A stretch of DNA of 64,000 nt from Bradyrhizobium retamae (GTDB lineage: Bacteria; Pseudomonadota; Alphaproteobacteria; Rhizobiales; Xanthobacteraceae). The notes beneath the pieces were generated by a model that had not been told where the DNA came from, did no database searches, and saw only the letters and a list, made by a program, of their open reading frames with translations. The stretch lies in the NCBI RefSeq assembly GCF_001440415.1, contig NZ_LLYA01000203.1:1-64000 (forward strand), in the 5' to 3' direction. Positions 1-8,589 of the stretch are shown piece after piece. How positions within the stretch are numbered: position 1 is the stretch's first letter; every line of letters begins with the position of its first letter. Both the position numbers and the translations under genes were made by a program.

Positions 1-52
1 ATAGCTTGAATCACAACCAAGCCCGGATGAGAATCCTGAATCCCAACAGACC

Positions 53-394
53 CTAGAACGACGGCAGTCTCGGAATGAGCCATTTCGCGGCGAATGTCGT
101 GTAGAGGCGAATCTTAAGCGGCTCGGCTTTTCCGGTGGCCGTGATGCTGGCGGTCGCGTTGGCGATGATCCGGAAGGCCGGAGCGATCTGGCGCTGAAAT
201 TCCTCCCCCTCCGACGTGAGGCGCAGTCCGTGCTTGTCGCGCTCGAACAGCCGTACGCCGAGAAAGCTCTCGAGCGTGTTGATCTGCCGACTGATCGCCG
301 GCTGCGTAACCCGGAGCTCTGCCGCCGCGCTTGTGAAATTCAGATGCCGGGCGGCGACGTCGAAGACGTGCAGCGGGTTCAGGGGAGGCAGCAT
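53..394 (-). pseudogene. LysR-family regulator, truncated after the DNA-binding domain
   Basis: The 113-residue product is the N-terminal part of a GcvA-like LysR regulator. Residues about 5-65 form the winged helix-turn-helix (TQPAISRQINTLE, then LGVRLFERD), and residues 90-113 begin the effector domain (FAAKWLIPRLPSF). Family members are about 300 residues, and a stop follows immediately where the effector domain should continue. No frame of the remaining 52 bases continues the family sequence. It is divergent from the acyl-CoA dehydrogenase, the usual position for a LysR regulator of such genes, so it probably once controlled cluster A. An insertion or deletion junction at about position 52 is the likely cause of the truncation. 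Loss of function is inferred from length alone. Confidence 0.75.
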
Positions 395-499
395 GGACCA
401 ACCATAACATTAAGTAATAGACCTATAACCGATGTTCAGTTGCAGGTCAAAGCCCGGGTTGGGAAACAGGGCGCACATTCCAGCAGGTGCGCCAGACAG

Positions 500-1660
500 A
501 TGAATTTCGAACTGAACGAAGAGCAGCAGGCATTCGCCGACTCGGTCCGCCGTTTCGCCGAGGCCAATCTGAAGGATGGCGCTCTGGAACGTGCGCACGA
601 TCCGCAATTCCCTCGCGATGTGGCGCAGCTGCTCGGCAAGCAGGGTTTGATGGGAATCGCGTTCGACCCCGAGGACGGTGGGCAGGGTGGCACACTGTTC
701 GACAGTGTGATCGCCATCGAGCAGATCGCGTCCGTGTGTCCGCGCAGCGCGGACGTGGTGCAGGCCGGCAACTTCGGTCCGATCCGCACGTTCGTGGAAT
801 ACGCGACGCCGGAGCAAAAGGAGCGGTGGCTTCCTGATCTTCTCGCCGGCAACATCTGCATCAGCCTTGGCATGAGCGAGTCCGACGCGGGATCCGCCGT
901 CACCGAACTGAAGACCTCTGCGACCCCGGACGGCGACGACTACCTCATCAACGGCAGCAAGGTGTTCGGTACCCACAGTCCTGATGCCGCGATCTATCTC
1001 GTCTACGTGCGGTTCGGGCCCGGCGTGAACGGCATCGGCTCCGTCATCATCGAACGGGATGCGCCGGGCTTCACCATCGGCAAGCCGACGCCGTTCATGA
1101 GCGGCGAGCAGTGGAGCCAGCTCTATTTCGAGAACTGCCGCATCCCGGGGAAGAACGTGCTGCTAGGCCCGGGCGGGTTCAAGAAGCAGATCTCCGGCTT
1201 CAACGTGGAGCGCCTCGGCAATTCTTCGCGCGCCCTTGCGGTGGGCCGCTACGCCTTCAACCTTGCCCGCGAGCATGCGTTGATCCGGAAGCAGTTCGGT
1301 CGCGCGCTGTGCGAATTCCAGGGTCTGCAGTGGAAGTTCGCCGACATGACGCTGAAGCTGGAATCCGCCCAGATGCTGCTGTACCGCGCCGCCAGCGTCA
1401 CCGAAGGACTGCCGTCGCCCTATCAGACGGCGATCGCCAAGCTTGCCTGCAATCAGGCCGGTTTCGACGTCGCAAACGAGGCCGTCCAGATCATGGGCGG
1501 TCTCGGCTACAGCCAGGATTCGCTCGCCGAATACTGCATGCGCCGGACACGCGGCTGGATGATCGCCGGCGGCTCGACCGAGATCCTCAAGAACCGTATC
1601 GCGGAGGACGTGTTCGAACGTCGCTTCGACCAACGTGGACAGGCAGCACGTGCAAGCTGA
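500..1660 (+). CDS. acyl-CoA dehydrogenase family protein
   Basis: FAD-dependent alpha,beta-dehydrogenation of an acyl-CoA in the cytoplasm. The 386-residue length is normal. An N-terminal helical domain (MNFELNEEQQAFADSVRRF) is followed by the beta domain with the FAD/substrate motif SLGMSESDAGSAV (about 122-134) and the C-terminal helical bundle (IRKQFGRALCEFQGLQ; QIMGGLGYSQD). The position of the usual catalytic Glu near the C terminus is Gly (IAGGSTEI, 355-362). E237 in NVERL matches the alternative base position of isovaleryl-CoA dehydrogenase-like members. An in-frame reading opens upstream at 230, but homology begins at the ATG at 500. It is the first gene of cluster A and abuts the acyl-CoA synthetase. 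The substrate is unknown. Confidence 0.9.
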   Translation: MNFELNEEQQAFADSVRRFAEANLKDGALERAHDPQFPRDVAQLLGKQGLMGIAFDPEDGGQGGTLFDSVIAIEQIASVCPRSADVVQAGNFGPIRTFVEYATPEQKERWLPDLLAGNICISLGMSESDAGSAVTELKTSATPDGDDYLINGSKVFGTHSPDAAIYLVYVRFGPGVNGIGSVIIERDAPGFTIGKPTPFMSGEQWSQLYFENCRIPGKNVLLGPGGFKKQISGFNVERLGNSSRALAVGRYAFNLAREHALIRKQFGRALCEFQGLQWKFADMTLKLESAQMLLYRAASVTEGLPSPYQTAIAKLACNQAGFDVANEAVQIMGGLGYSQDSLAEYCMRRTRGWMIAGGSTEILKNRIAEDVFERRFDQRGQAARAS

Positions 1661-1661
1661 C

Positions 1662-3734
1662 ATGAAAAGACCGTCGCTCGGACAGGCGCTGCTCGCCCCG
1701 CGCAGCATCGCGCTCGTCGGCGCGTCCGACGACGTCTCGAAGACGTCGGCGCGTCCGCTGCGGTATCTGCGGAGCGCCGGATACGAAGGCACGATCTATC
1801 CGATCAATCCGCGTCGCGCGACGGTCCTGGGCGAACAGGCATGGCCGTCGCTGGCCGACCTGCCGTCGGCGCCGGACCACGCCTTCATCCTGACGCCCAC
1901 CGAGGGAGTGATGGAAGCCGCTTCCGAATGCGCGCGCCTCGGCGTGCCGGTGGCGACGATCCTGGCCTCTGGTTTCTCGGAAGGTGGCGAAGAGGGGCTG
2001 AGGCTGGTGGCCGAGCTGCAGAAACTCTGCGCGGAGACCGGGATGCGAATTCTCGGACCATCCAGCCTCGGCGCCATCAACCTGCGCCACAAGACCATCA
2101 TCACGGCCAACGCCGCGTTCGCCGAGCCCGACCCGCCGACCGGCGGCATCTTCGTCGCGTCGCACAGCGGAAGCCTGCTCGGAGCCCTGATCTCGCGCGG
2201 CAAGACCCGCAATGTCGGCTTCGCCGGGCTCGTCTCCGTCGGCAACGAGATCGACCTGTCTCTCGGAGAAATCTGTTCGGCGACGCTCGATGATCCCGAG
2301 ATCACGGGCTACATACTGTTCCTCGAGAGCATCCGTCATGCACGGGATCTCCGGACCTTCGCGCTCGCCGCCGCCGAACGCGGCAAACCGGTCGTCGCCT
2401 ACAAGCTCGGCCGTTCCGACGCCGCCGCCGAACTCGCGCTGTCGCACACCGGCGCCCTTGCCGGCGAAGACGATGTCGCTGCCGCCTTCCTGGCCGACTG
2501 CGGCATCGCGCGCGTGTTCAATTTCGAGACCCTCCTCGAAACCCTGCCGCTGCTGCAGCGCATGCCCGCGCGCGTAGCGGGCGCTCGCAGCAAGCGCGTT
2601 GGTGTCGTCACAACGACCGGGGGCGGGGCGGCCATGGTCGTGGACGAGCTTTCGGTGCGCGGCATCGATGTCGTGAAGCCGAGCGACGAGACGTTTGAGC
2701 GGCTCGCCGCGGCGGGCGTCAAGGCCAACCATGAACGCATCACGGACCTCACGCTGGCGGGGACGCGCTACGACATCATGAAGGCCTCGCTGGACATCAT
2801 GCTGTCCGCGCCGGAATTCGACATCGTGGTCGCGGTCATCGGCTCGTCGGCGCGTTTCAAACCCGAGCTCGCCGTGAAGCCCGCCATCGACAGCGCCGCT
2901 TCGTCTAAGCCGTTGGTGACGTTCCTGGTGCCGGACGCTCCAAGTGCGCTGGCCATGCTTACGGCCGCTGGCGTGCCGAACTTCCGGACGCCGGAATCCT
3001 GCGCCGACGCTGTCGCTGCCGCGCTGCTGCGGCGCCGGCCGGTGATCGCATCGACCACGCGGCACGATACGACTGTCGCGGCGACCCGGCAGTTGGACGA
3101 ACTCGCGGCATACGAACTTTTCGAGAAGGTGGGTGTGCCGCACGCGCCGGCTGTGGCGGTCGCGGTGGATGCGGTCACGATCACGCTGCCTTTCGCGTAT
3201 CCCGTAGCCGTCAAGCTTCTTTCCGCGGAGATCGCCCACAAGACCGAGGTCGGCGGAGTGATCCTCAACGTCCGAACCGAGGCCGAACTCAAGGCGGCGG
3301 TGACCAAGATCTCGGACAACGTGAGGTCGCATCGCCCCGACGCGCAGGTGTCGAAGGTGCTCGTACAGCCGATGACTTCGGGTCTCGGCGAGATGCTGCT
3401 GGGTTACCGCGTCGATCCGGAGGCCGGTCCGATGGTCCTGCTCGCCGCCGGCGGCATCTACACGGAGATCTACCGCGATCGCAGCATCCGGCTCGCGCCT
3501 GTCGACGTGGATGGGGCCCGGAGCATGATCTCCGAGTTGTCGATCACGAAGGTCTTCCAGGGCTTCCGGAACAAGCCTCATGGGGACCTGGAGGCGCTCG
3601 CGCATGCCATCGTCGCGATGTCGCAGCTTGCGCATGAGAGCACGGTCGTGGTGGATGCCGAGATCAATCCACTGATCATAAATCGGGTGGGCGAGGGCGT
3701 CGTCGCGGTCGACGCGCTGATCGCGATAGCCTGA
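1662..3734 (+). CDS. ADP-forming acyl-CoA synthetase (acetyl-CoA synthetase-like, fused subunits)
   Basis: Makes an acyl-CoA from an acid, ATP and CoA through a phospho-His intermediate; family knowledge, substrate not readable. The product is 690 residues. It has an N-terminal CoA-binding Rossmann domain (LLAPRSIALVGASDD), succinyl-CoA-ligase-like domains carrying the phospho-His motif SHTGALAGEDDVAAAF, and a C-terminal ATP-grasp domain (FEKVGVPHAP; AVKLLSAEIAHKTEVGGV). The ATG at 1662 is preferred; a GTG at 1635 would overlap the preceding gene by 26 nt. Its position directly behind the acyl-CoA dehydrogenase suggests it supplies the dehydrogenase's CoA thioester. Members of this architecture also act on phenylacetate-, pimelate- or feruloyl-type acids, so the exact acid is open. 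Confidence 0.88.
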   Translation: MKRPSLGQALLAPRSIALVGASDDVSKTSARPLRYLRSAGYEGTIYPINPRRATVLGEQAWPSLADLPSAPDHAFILTPTEGVMEAASECARLGVPVATILASGFSEGGEEGLRLVAELQKLCAETGMRILGPSSLGAINLRHKTIITANAAFAEPDPPTGGIFVASHSGSLLGALISRGKTRNVGFAGLVSVGNEIDLSLGEICSATLDDPEITGYILFLESIRHARDLRTFALAAAERGKPVVAYKLGRSDAAAELALSHTGALAGEDDVAAAFLADCGIARVFNFETLLETLPLLQRMPARVAGARSKRVGVVTTTGGGAAMVVDELSVRGIDVVKPSDETFERLAAAGVKANHERITDLTLAGTRYDIMKASLDIMLSAPEFDIVVAVIGSSARFKPELAVKPAIDSAASSKPLVTFLVPDAPSALAMLTAAGVPNFRTPESCADAVAAALLRRRPVIASTTRHDTTVAATRQLDELAAYELFEKVGVPHAPAVAVAVDAVTITLPFAYPVAVKLLSAEIAHKTEVGGVILNVRTEAELKAAVTKISDNVRSHRPDAQVSKVLVQPMTSGLGEMLLGYRVDPEAGPMVLLAAGGIYTEIYRDRSIRLAPVDVDGARSMISELSITKVFQGFRNKPHGDLEALAHAIVAMSQLAHESTVVVDAEINPLIINRVGEGVVAVDALIAIA

Positions 3735-3748
3735 AGGGAGAAGACGCC

Positions 3749-4111
3749 ATGATCGAAGTCCTGAAGAACAAGGTCAATGCCGACGAGACGCTAGTGAGAC
3801 GCGGTCGATGGCTGTCGACTACGTTTCTGCTGGAGGTGGGCACGACGGCCTGGCTTATCAACATCGTCGAAGGCCGGGTCGTGTCGATCGTGAAGGGACC
3901 GTTCGTCATGCCGTCCTGGACCTTCGCGCTGCGCGCTTCGGAGGACGAGTGGACGAAGTTCTGGAGTCCGCCTCGGCCGGGCTCGCACGATCTGATGGCG
4001 CTGATCAAGCGTCGCGTTCTGAAGGCCGAGGGCGACCTCCAGCCGTTCATGGCCAATCTCAGGTACTTCAAGGAAGCGCTTGTCAAGCTGCGCAAGGGAG
4101 AGGCCGCATGA
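3749..4111 (+). CDS. SCP2-like sterol-binding domain protein
   Basis: A 120-residue single-domain protein that resembles the SCP2 fold: a beta-rich N-terminal half (WLINIVEGRVVSIVKGPFV) and a C-terminal helical part with the typical ending LKAEGDLQPFMANLRYFKEAL. Such domains bind lipids or acyl-CoA in a hydrophobic tunnel and are not catalytic. A good ribosome-binding site (gggag) precedes the ATG, and the stop overlaps the start of the next gene (ATGA), so translation is probably coupled. Within cluster A it may carry or present a hydrophobic substrate or acyl-CoA. The family assignment rests on sequence pattern alone. Confidence 0.68.
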   Translation: MIEVLKNKVNADETLVRRGRWLSTTFLLEVGTTAWLINIVEGRVVSIVKGPFVMPSWTFALRASEDEWTKFWSPPRPGSHDLMALIKRRVLKAEGDLQPFMANLRYFKEALVKLRKGEAA

Positions 4112-4950
4112 GCCCCCGTTTCGAACCCACCATCGGCCGCTATCTCCACCTCGAACTGTTCGAGCGCGAGCACCGCATCTACGTCGAGGAGGCCGGTCAG
4201 GGCACGCCGTTGCTGTGCCTGCACACCGCAGGCGCCGACGGGCGGCAGTACCGCGCGCTGATGAACGACGAGCGCGTCACGTTGAAGCACCGCGTCATCG
4301 CTTTCGACATGCCCTGGCACGGCAAATCATCGCCACCGGTCGGATGGCACAACGAGGAATACCGGCTCACGTCGGCTCAGTTCACGACCATGATCCTCGA
4401 AGTCATGACCGCGCTCGAGCTCGACAAGCCGATCGTGATGGGCTGCTCGATCGGTGGCCGCATCGTCCTGCATCTTGCGCTGGAGCATCCGGAGCGCTTC
4501 CGCGCCATCATCGGCCTGCAGGCCGGCGCCCACGTCGACCCGTACTACGACCTGAACTTCCTGCACCGGCCGGACGTGCACGGCGGCGAGACTTGTGCTG
4601 CGATCGTGTCGGGCCTCGTCGGACCTGACGCATCTGACGCGCACCGTTGGGAGACGCTCTGGCACTACATGCAGGGCGGTCCCGGCGTGTTCAAGGGCGA
4701 CCTCTACTTCTACAAGGTCGACGGGGACATCCGCGCCCGGGTGGCGCAGATCGACACGTCGAAGTGCCCGCTATTCCTGTTGTCCGGCGAGTACGACTAC
4801 TCCTGCGCGCCTGAGGAGACGCTCGCCGTCGCCAACAGCGTCAAGGGCAGCCACGTCACCATCATGAAGGATCTCGGCCATTTTCCGATGAGCGAGGATC
4901 CCGACAAGTTTCTGAGCCACCTTCTTCCGGTGCTCGAGAAGATCAACTGA
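4108..4950 (+). CDS. alpha/beta hydrolase
   Basis: A 280-residue alpha/beta-hydrolase with the oxyanion region LLCLHTAGADG, a nucleophile elbow GCSIGG (Ser114), Asp230 in SGEYD and His258 in DLGHF, so the catalytic triad is complete. The family includes ring-cleavage product hydrolases, lactonases and esterases; the sequence does not say which. The reading frame is open upstream to 3808, but the ATG at 4108 overlapping the preceding stop by four bases is the sensible start. Its place in an operon with an acyl-CoA synthetase, a dehydrogenase and an uptake protein fits hydrolysis of an ester or lactone, or C-C bond cleavage, in a catabolic route. Confidence 0.88.
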   Translation: MSPRFEPTIGRYLHLELFEREHRIYVEEAGQGTPLLCLHTAGADGRQYRALMNDERVTLKHRVIAFDMPWHGKSSPPVGWHNEEYRLTSAQFTTMILEVMTALELDKPIVMGCSIGGRIVLHLALEHPERFRAIIGLQAGAHVDPYYDLNFLHRPDVHGGETCAAIVSGLVGPDASDAHRWETLWHYMQGGPGVFKGDLYFYKVDGDIRARVAQIDTSKCPLFLLSGEYDYSCAPEETLAVANSVKGSHVTIMKDLGHFPMSEDPDKFLSHLLPVLEKIN

Positions 4951-4986
4951 ACCAAACTTAACAACAAATCGAAAGGGAAAACGCGC

Positions 4987-6201
4987 ATGAAGATCAACAA
5001 GTTGCTAGTCACCGCCGCGGTGCTGTCGTTTGTGACGGCCGCTTCAGCTGAGATCTCCAACGGCACTGTCAAGATCGGCGTGCTCACGGATATGTCCGGC
5101 CCCTATGCCGACAATGTCGGTCCTGGTTCGGTTCTGGCTGCGAAGATGGCGGTCGAGGACTACGGTGGGAAGGTCGCTGGAATGCCGATCGAGGTGATCT
5201 CGGCCGACCACCAGAACAAGGCGGATATCGGCCTTGCTTTGGCGCGCAAGTGGTACGACACCGAAGGCGTCGACGCGATCACCGAAGTTGTCTCGTCGGG
5301 CGTCGCGCTGGCGGTGCAGCAGCTGTCGCGGGAAAAGGACAAGGTGCTTCTGGCAACCGGCCCCGGCACGCCCGATCTCACCGGCAAAGCCTGCTCGCCC
5401 AACGGCGTGCACTGGGCATACGACAACTACGCGCTCGCCAACGTCGCGACCGCGCCGCTTGTCCAGAAAAGTCTCAAGAGCTGGTACTTCCTGACTGCGG
5501 ATTACAGTTTCGGTTTGGCTCTGGAATCCGAGGCGGCCAAGGTCGTAATCGCCAACGGCGGGAAGGTGCTCGGCTCGTCGAAACATCCGCTGAATACGTC
5601 GGACTTCTCGTCGTTCCTTTTGCAGGCGCAGGCGTCCAAGGCCCAGGTCGTCGGCCTCGCGAATGCCGGCGCCGACATGATGACCGCCTTGAAGCAGGCC
5701 AACGAGTTCGGGCTCACCGCCGGAGGGCAAAGCATAGCCGCCTTGCTGGTGAATCTTCCGGATGTCCACGCGCTCGGCCTCGGCAGCGCCAAGGACCTGA
5801 TGTTCGCCGACAGCTTCTACTGGGACGCCAACGACAAGACCCGCGAATGGAGCAAGCGCTTCATGGCCCGTTTCAACGGCAAGGCGCCGGGCAGCCTCCA
5901 GGCTGCGGTCTACGGCGCGGTGACGCACTACCTGAAGGCCGTCGAAGCTACCAAGAGCGACGTCGGTTCGGTTGTCGTTCCGGAAATGAAGAAGCTACCG
6001 ATCAACGACTTCTACTCGGCCAACGCTTCCATCCGAGAGGACGGGCGGGTCATCCGCGACATGTACCTGCTGCAGGTCAAGCAGCCCTCGGAGTCCAAGT
6101 ATCCTTGGGACTACTACAAGATCCTTGACACCATTGCTGGTGAAAAGGCGTTTCGGCCCCTCAAGGACGGCAACTGCCCCTTCGTCAGCGCCGCCAAGTA
6201 G
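4987..6201 (+). CDS. periplasmic ABC transporter substrate-binding protein (branched-chain amino acid type)
   Basis: A 404-residue type 1 periplasmic binding protein. A Sec signal peptide (MKINKLLVTAAVLSFVTAASA) is followed by the ligand-binding fold (KIGVLTDMSGPYAD; SADHQNKADIG; YFLTADYSFG; YGAVTHYLKAVEA). Members bind branched-chain amino acids, amides or aromatic and aliphatic acids outside the inner membrane. No permease or ATPase gene is nearby, so it must use components encoded elsewhere. A strong ribosome-binding site (aaaggg) lies before the ATG, and a good intrinsic terminator follows at 6228-6255. It is closely related to the protein at 8791-10002. Its place in cluster A suggests that it imports that pathway's substrate. 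Confidence 0.92.
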   Translation: MKINKLLVTAAVLSFVTAASAEISNGTVKIGVLTDMSGPYADNVGPGSVLAAKMAVEDYGGKVAGMPIEVISADHQNKADIGLALARKWYDTEGVDAITEVVSSGVALAVQQLSREKDKVLLATGPGTPDLTGKACSPNGVHWAYDNYALANVATAPLVQKSLKSWYFLTADYSFGLALESEAAKVVIANGGKVLGSSKHPLNTSDFSSFLLQAQASKAQVVGLANAGADMMTALKQANEFGLTAGGQSIAALLVNLPDVHALGLGSAKDLMFADSFYWDANDKTREWSKRFMARFNGKAPGSLQAAVYGAVTHYLKAVEATKSDVGSVVVPEMKKLPINDFYSANASIREDGRVIRDMYLLQVKQPSESKYPWDYYKILDTIAGEKAFRPLKDGNCPFVSAAK

Positions 6202-6227
6202 GCGGCTGTTGCGGAGGCACCAACACC

Positions 6228-6255
6228 CGGGCACGGCATCGTCGTGCCCGTTTTT
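6228..6255 (+). terminator. intrinsic terminator after the binding-protein gene
   Basis: An 8-bp GC-rich perfect stem (CGGGCACG / CGTGCCCG) with a 7-nt loop is followed by five T. It lies 27 nt after the binding-protein stop and before the aldehyde dehydrogenase start, so the dehydrogenase probably depends on readthrough or its own promoter. Confidence 0.8.
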
Positions 6256-6275
6256 GCTCCCGACGGAGGACGCCT

Positions 6276-7715
6276 GTGATCGACTATCCTGCGCTCAGGC
6301 TTTTCATAGACGGTAAGTGGCGGACGGGCGAAGGCCGCGATACGCAGCCGGTCCTCAATCCGGCGACAGAAGCGGTACTCGGTGAACAGCCGCATGCCGG
6401 CGAGGCCGATCTCGACGAGGCTTTGGCGTCGTCCGCGCTTGGCTATGAGCAGTGGCGGAAGGTGCCGCCGCTCGACCGCGGCCGGGTTCTTCTGAAAGCA
6501 GCGGCGTTGATCCGGGAACGCAGCGATCATATCGCTGGACTAATCACGCTGGAGCTCGGTAAACCGATTGCCGAATCTCGCCTCGAGGTTGAGACGGCCG
6601 CCGGGATGTTCGACTGGAACGCGGAGGAGGGCCGTAGGGCCTATGGTCGCGTGATTCCTTCGCGCAATCGCTCTATCCAGCAGATTGCGGTGCGCGAGCC
6701 GCTGGGTCCGATCGCAGCGTTCGCACCCTGGAACGCTCCGGCGATCACTCCCGCCCGCAAGATTTCGAGCGCGCTGGCGGCCGGTTGCTCCGTCATCATC
6801 AAGCCTGCCGAAGAGACCCCGGCGACGGTGCTCGCCCTAGCCGAAGCTCTCGCGGATGCAGGCTTGCCAACCGGCGTGCTCAACGTCGTGTTCGGCAATC
6901 CCGCACTAGTGTCTGGTAAGCTGCTGGAATCTCCGATCACCCGCGGGTTGACTTTCACGGGCTCCACCCAAGTCGGCAAGCAACTCGGTGCGCTCGCCGT
7001 GCAGACGATGAAGAAGATGACGCTCGAACTCGGCGGACACGCGCCAGTGCTCGTGTTCGGCGATGTCGATCCGGAGGCCGCCGCTGCCTCGGCGGTGGCG
7101 GCTAAATTTCGCAATTCCGGCCAGGTCTGCACGTCGCCGACGCGTTTCTTCGTGCATGATTCGATCCACGACCGGTTCGCCGCGAAGCTCTCGGAACTCG
7201 CCGACAAGATCGTCGTCGGCGACGGTTTCGATGCGGCCGCTGAGATGGGTCCGTTGGCGCATGCGCGGCGCGTGGAATCCATAGAGCGCTTCGTCGAGGA
7301 TGCGCGGACGCGCAACATAGCGGTGTCGGCGGGCGGCGAACGGTGCGGCAACCGGGGCTTCTTCTACCGCCCGACGGTGCTGTCGAACGCCGACGACGAC
7401 TGTATGGCGTCCAACGTCGAGCCCTTCGGTCCGCTTGCGACCACCGCTCCGTTCTCGGGATTGGGCGACGCCATTAGACTCGCAAACAGGCTTCCTTTCG
7501 GTCTGGCGTCCTACGTGATGACCCATGACATGCGCAACGCTTCCGCGGTCTCCGAAGCGATCCAGAGCGGCAACGTCGTCGTCAACCATTGGCAGGCGTC
7601 ACTGCCGGAGACCCCCTTCGGCGGCTACAAGGACTCAGGGATCGGCTCCGAAGGCGGGATCGAGGGACTCCAGGAATTTCAGACCGTAAAGTACATCAGC
7701 CAGTCGGTGGCCTGA
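6276..7715 (+). CDS. NAD(P)-dependent aldehyde dehydrogenase (succinate-semialdehyde dehydrogenase-like)
   Basis: Oxidises an aldehyde to the acid. The product is 479 residues with the complete ALDH signature: Asn153 in PWNAP, the general base Glu251 in LELGGHAP, the catalytic Cys285 in NSGQVCTSP, and the cofactor motif FTGSTQVG. The start is GTG at 6276, chosen for the ggagga ribosome-binding site just upstream and for the family length. It lies behind a terminator, at the end of cluster A. It may oxidise an aldehyde produced by the alpha/beta hydrolase step, but that order is inference. Substrate specificity within the broad semialdehyde or aromatic aldehyde group cannot be read. Confidence 0.9.
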   Translation: MIDYPALRLFIDGKWRTGEGRDTQPVLNPATEAVLGEQPHAGEADLDEALASSALGYEQWRKVPPLDRGRVLLKAAALIRERSDHIAGLITLELGKPIAESRLEVETAAGMFDWNAEEGRRAYGRVIPSRNRSIQQIAVREPLGPIAAFAPWNAPAITPARKISSALAAGCSVIIKPAEETPATVLALAEALADAGLPTGVLNVVFGNPALVSGKLLESPITRGLTFTGSTQVGKQLGALAVQTMKKMTLELGGHAPVLVFGDVDPEAAAASAVAAKFRNSGQVCTSPTRFFVHDSIHDRFAAKLSELADKIVVGDGFDAAAEMGPLAHARRVESIERFVEDARTRNIAVSAGGERCGNRGFFYRPTVLSNADDDCMASNVEPFGPLATTAPFSGLGDAIRLANRLPFGLASYVMTHDMRNASAVSEAIQSGNVVVNHWQASLPETPFGGYKDSGIGSEGGIEGLQEFQTVKYISQSVA

Positions 7716-7839
7716 GTCGTGCTTGGACCTTGGCGGACGAAGGGCTTCGATTCGGCGGTCTTCCGGTGGACTGCCCCTGGCATAGGTCATGGCACTAACA
7801 CCGCTGGCAAACTCACCATCATGCCACTTCGCTCTGGAA

Positions 7840-8077
7840 ATGTCCGCTCTGAGTCACAAGCTGGCGCTCGAGGACACCGAGGACTTCATGAAGGCGCTGG
7901 TCGCCGCCAACCCCGACCGGCTGGCCTGGGGCAGCGACCGGCCGCATGTCGCTACACGCCGAAGACGCCGTTCCGAAGGAGTCCGTGCTGATGGATCTGT
8001 TCAGGCGCTGCGTGCCCGACAAGGCCGTCCGCAGGAAAATCCTGATCGACAATCCGGTCCGGCTCTACGGCTTCTGA
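7840..8077 (+). pseudogene. amidohydrolase relic (C-terminal part, frameshifted)
   Basis: One frame reads ALVAANPDRLAWGSDRPHV and then loses homology. The next frame carries on with LMDLFRRCVPDKAVRRKI and ends at NPVRLYGF. Joined, they match the C-terminal end of the intact amidohydrolase at 12554-13405 (VVWGSDWPH, then a LLHECVPDEATRRKIL-like helix ending in LYNF). One frameshift at about 7951-7955 and the absence of the N-terminal two thirds make it a dead fragment of a paralogue. Confidence 0.75.
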
Positions 8078-8098
8078 GAGCCAGAGGCCGCGAAGGAA

Positions 8099-8554
8099 TC
8101 ACGCTGGGCTCGCCACGGCGGGACTCTTGGGCCGTAGGGCCGCTGTCGAACTTGCCGTTGCGATGAGCACGTCGTTGGCGTCTCGCAGCTCGGCCTCCAG
8201 GAAGCCGATGCTACGGCCCTGTCGAACGACCTTGCCATAAGTGCGGTACAGGCCGGGATGCGCCGGAAGCAGGAATGCGACCTTGATCTCCAGGCTCGCG
8301 ACCGTAATCAGGTATTCTCCGCGCAGCAGGCTCGCGGTCGCCATCGCCGCATCGAGCCAGCCCGTGACGATTCCACCCTGCACGATGCCGCCCTTGGGAT
8401 GCCCTTCGGTGGAATGGCAATGCCGAGGCTCGGCATGCCATTCGACCACGACGCGATCGCGCGTCGGATCGTAGGCGACGGCGCCGACGCCGAGCAACTC
8501 CCACGCCGCCGGCCGTCGCGCCACGGTGTGCTTGATCAAGTCTTCGTAGGACAT
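8099..8554 (-). CDS. PaaI-type hotdog thioesterase
   Basis: A 151-residue hotdog-fold protein with the PaaI-like core: HPKGGIVQGGIVTGWLDAAM (the helix and preceding catalytic region), then ITVASLEIKVAFLLPAHPG, and a closing strand ending LIATASSTAALR. Such enzymes hydrolyse acyl- or aryl-CoA thioesters in the cytosol, often rescuing CoA from dead-end intermediates of aromatic catabolism. It is the most downstream intact gene of the minus-strand cluster B and is separated from the binding protein by a dead reductase fragment. The substrate is unknown. Confidence 0.85.
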   Translation of the reverse strand: MSYEDLIKHTVARRPAAWELLGVGAVAYDPTRDRVVVEWHAEPRHCHSTEGHPKGGIVQGGIVTGWLDAAMATASLLRGEYLITVASLEIKVAFLLPAHPGLYRTYGKVVRQGRSIGFLEAELRDANDVLIATASSTAALRPKSPAVASPA

Positions 8555-8589
8555 GTCTGGTGATGGCTCGCAATTGCTGGATGTTCACG

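Noticed and set aside
230-499. N-terminal extension of the acyl-CoA dehydrogenase
   Set aside because: The reading frame is open, but it overlaps the LysR gene antisense and has no family similarity; the domain starts at MNFELNEEQQ (position 500).
1587-3635. A 682-residue minus-strand frame opposite the acyl-CoA synthetase
   Set aside because: Arg/His/Asp-rich translation typical of an antisense shadow of GC-rich DNA, with no domain match.
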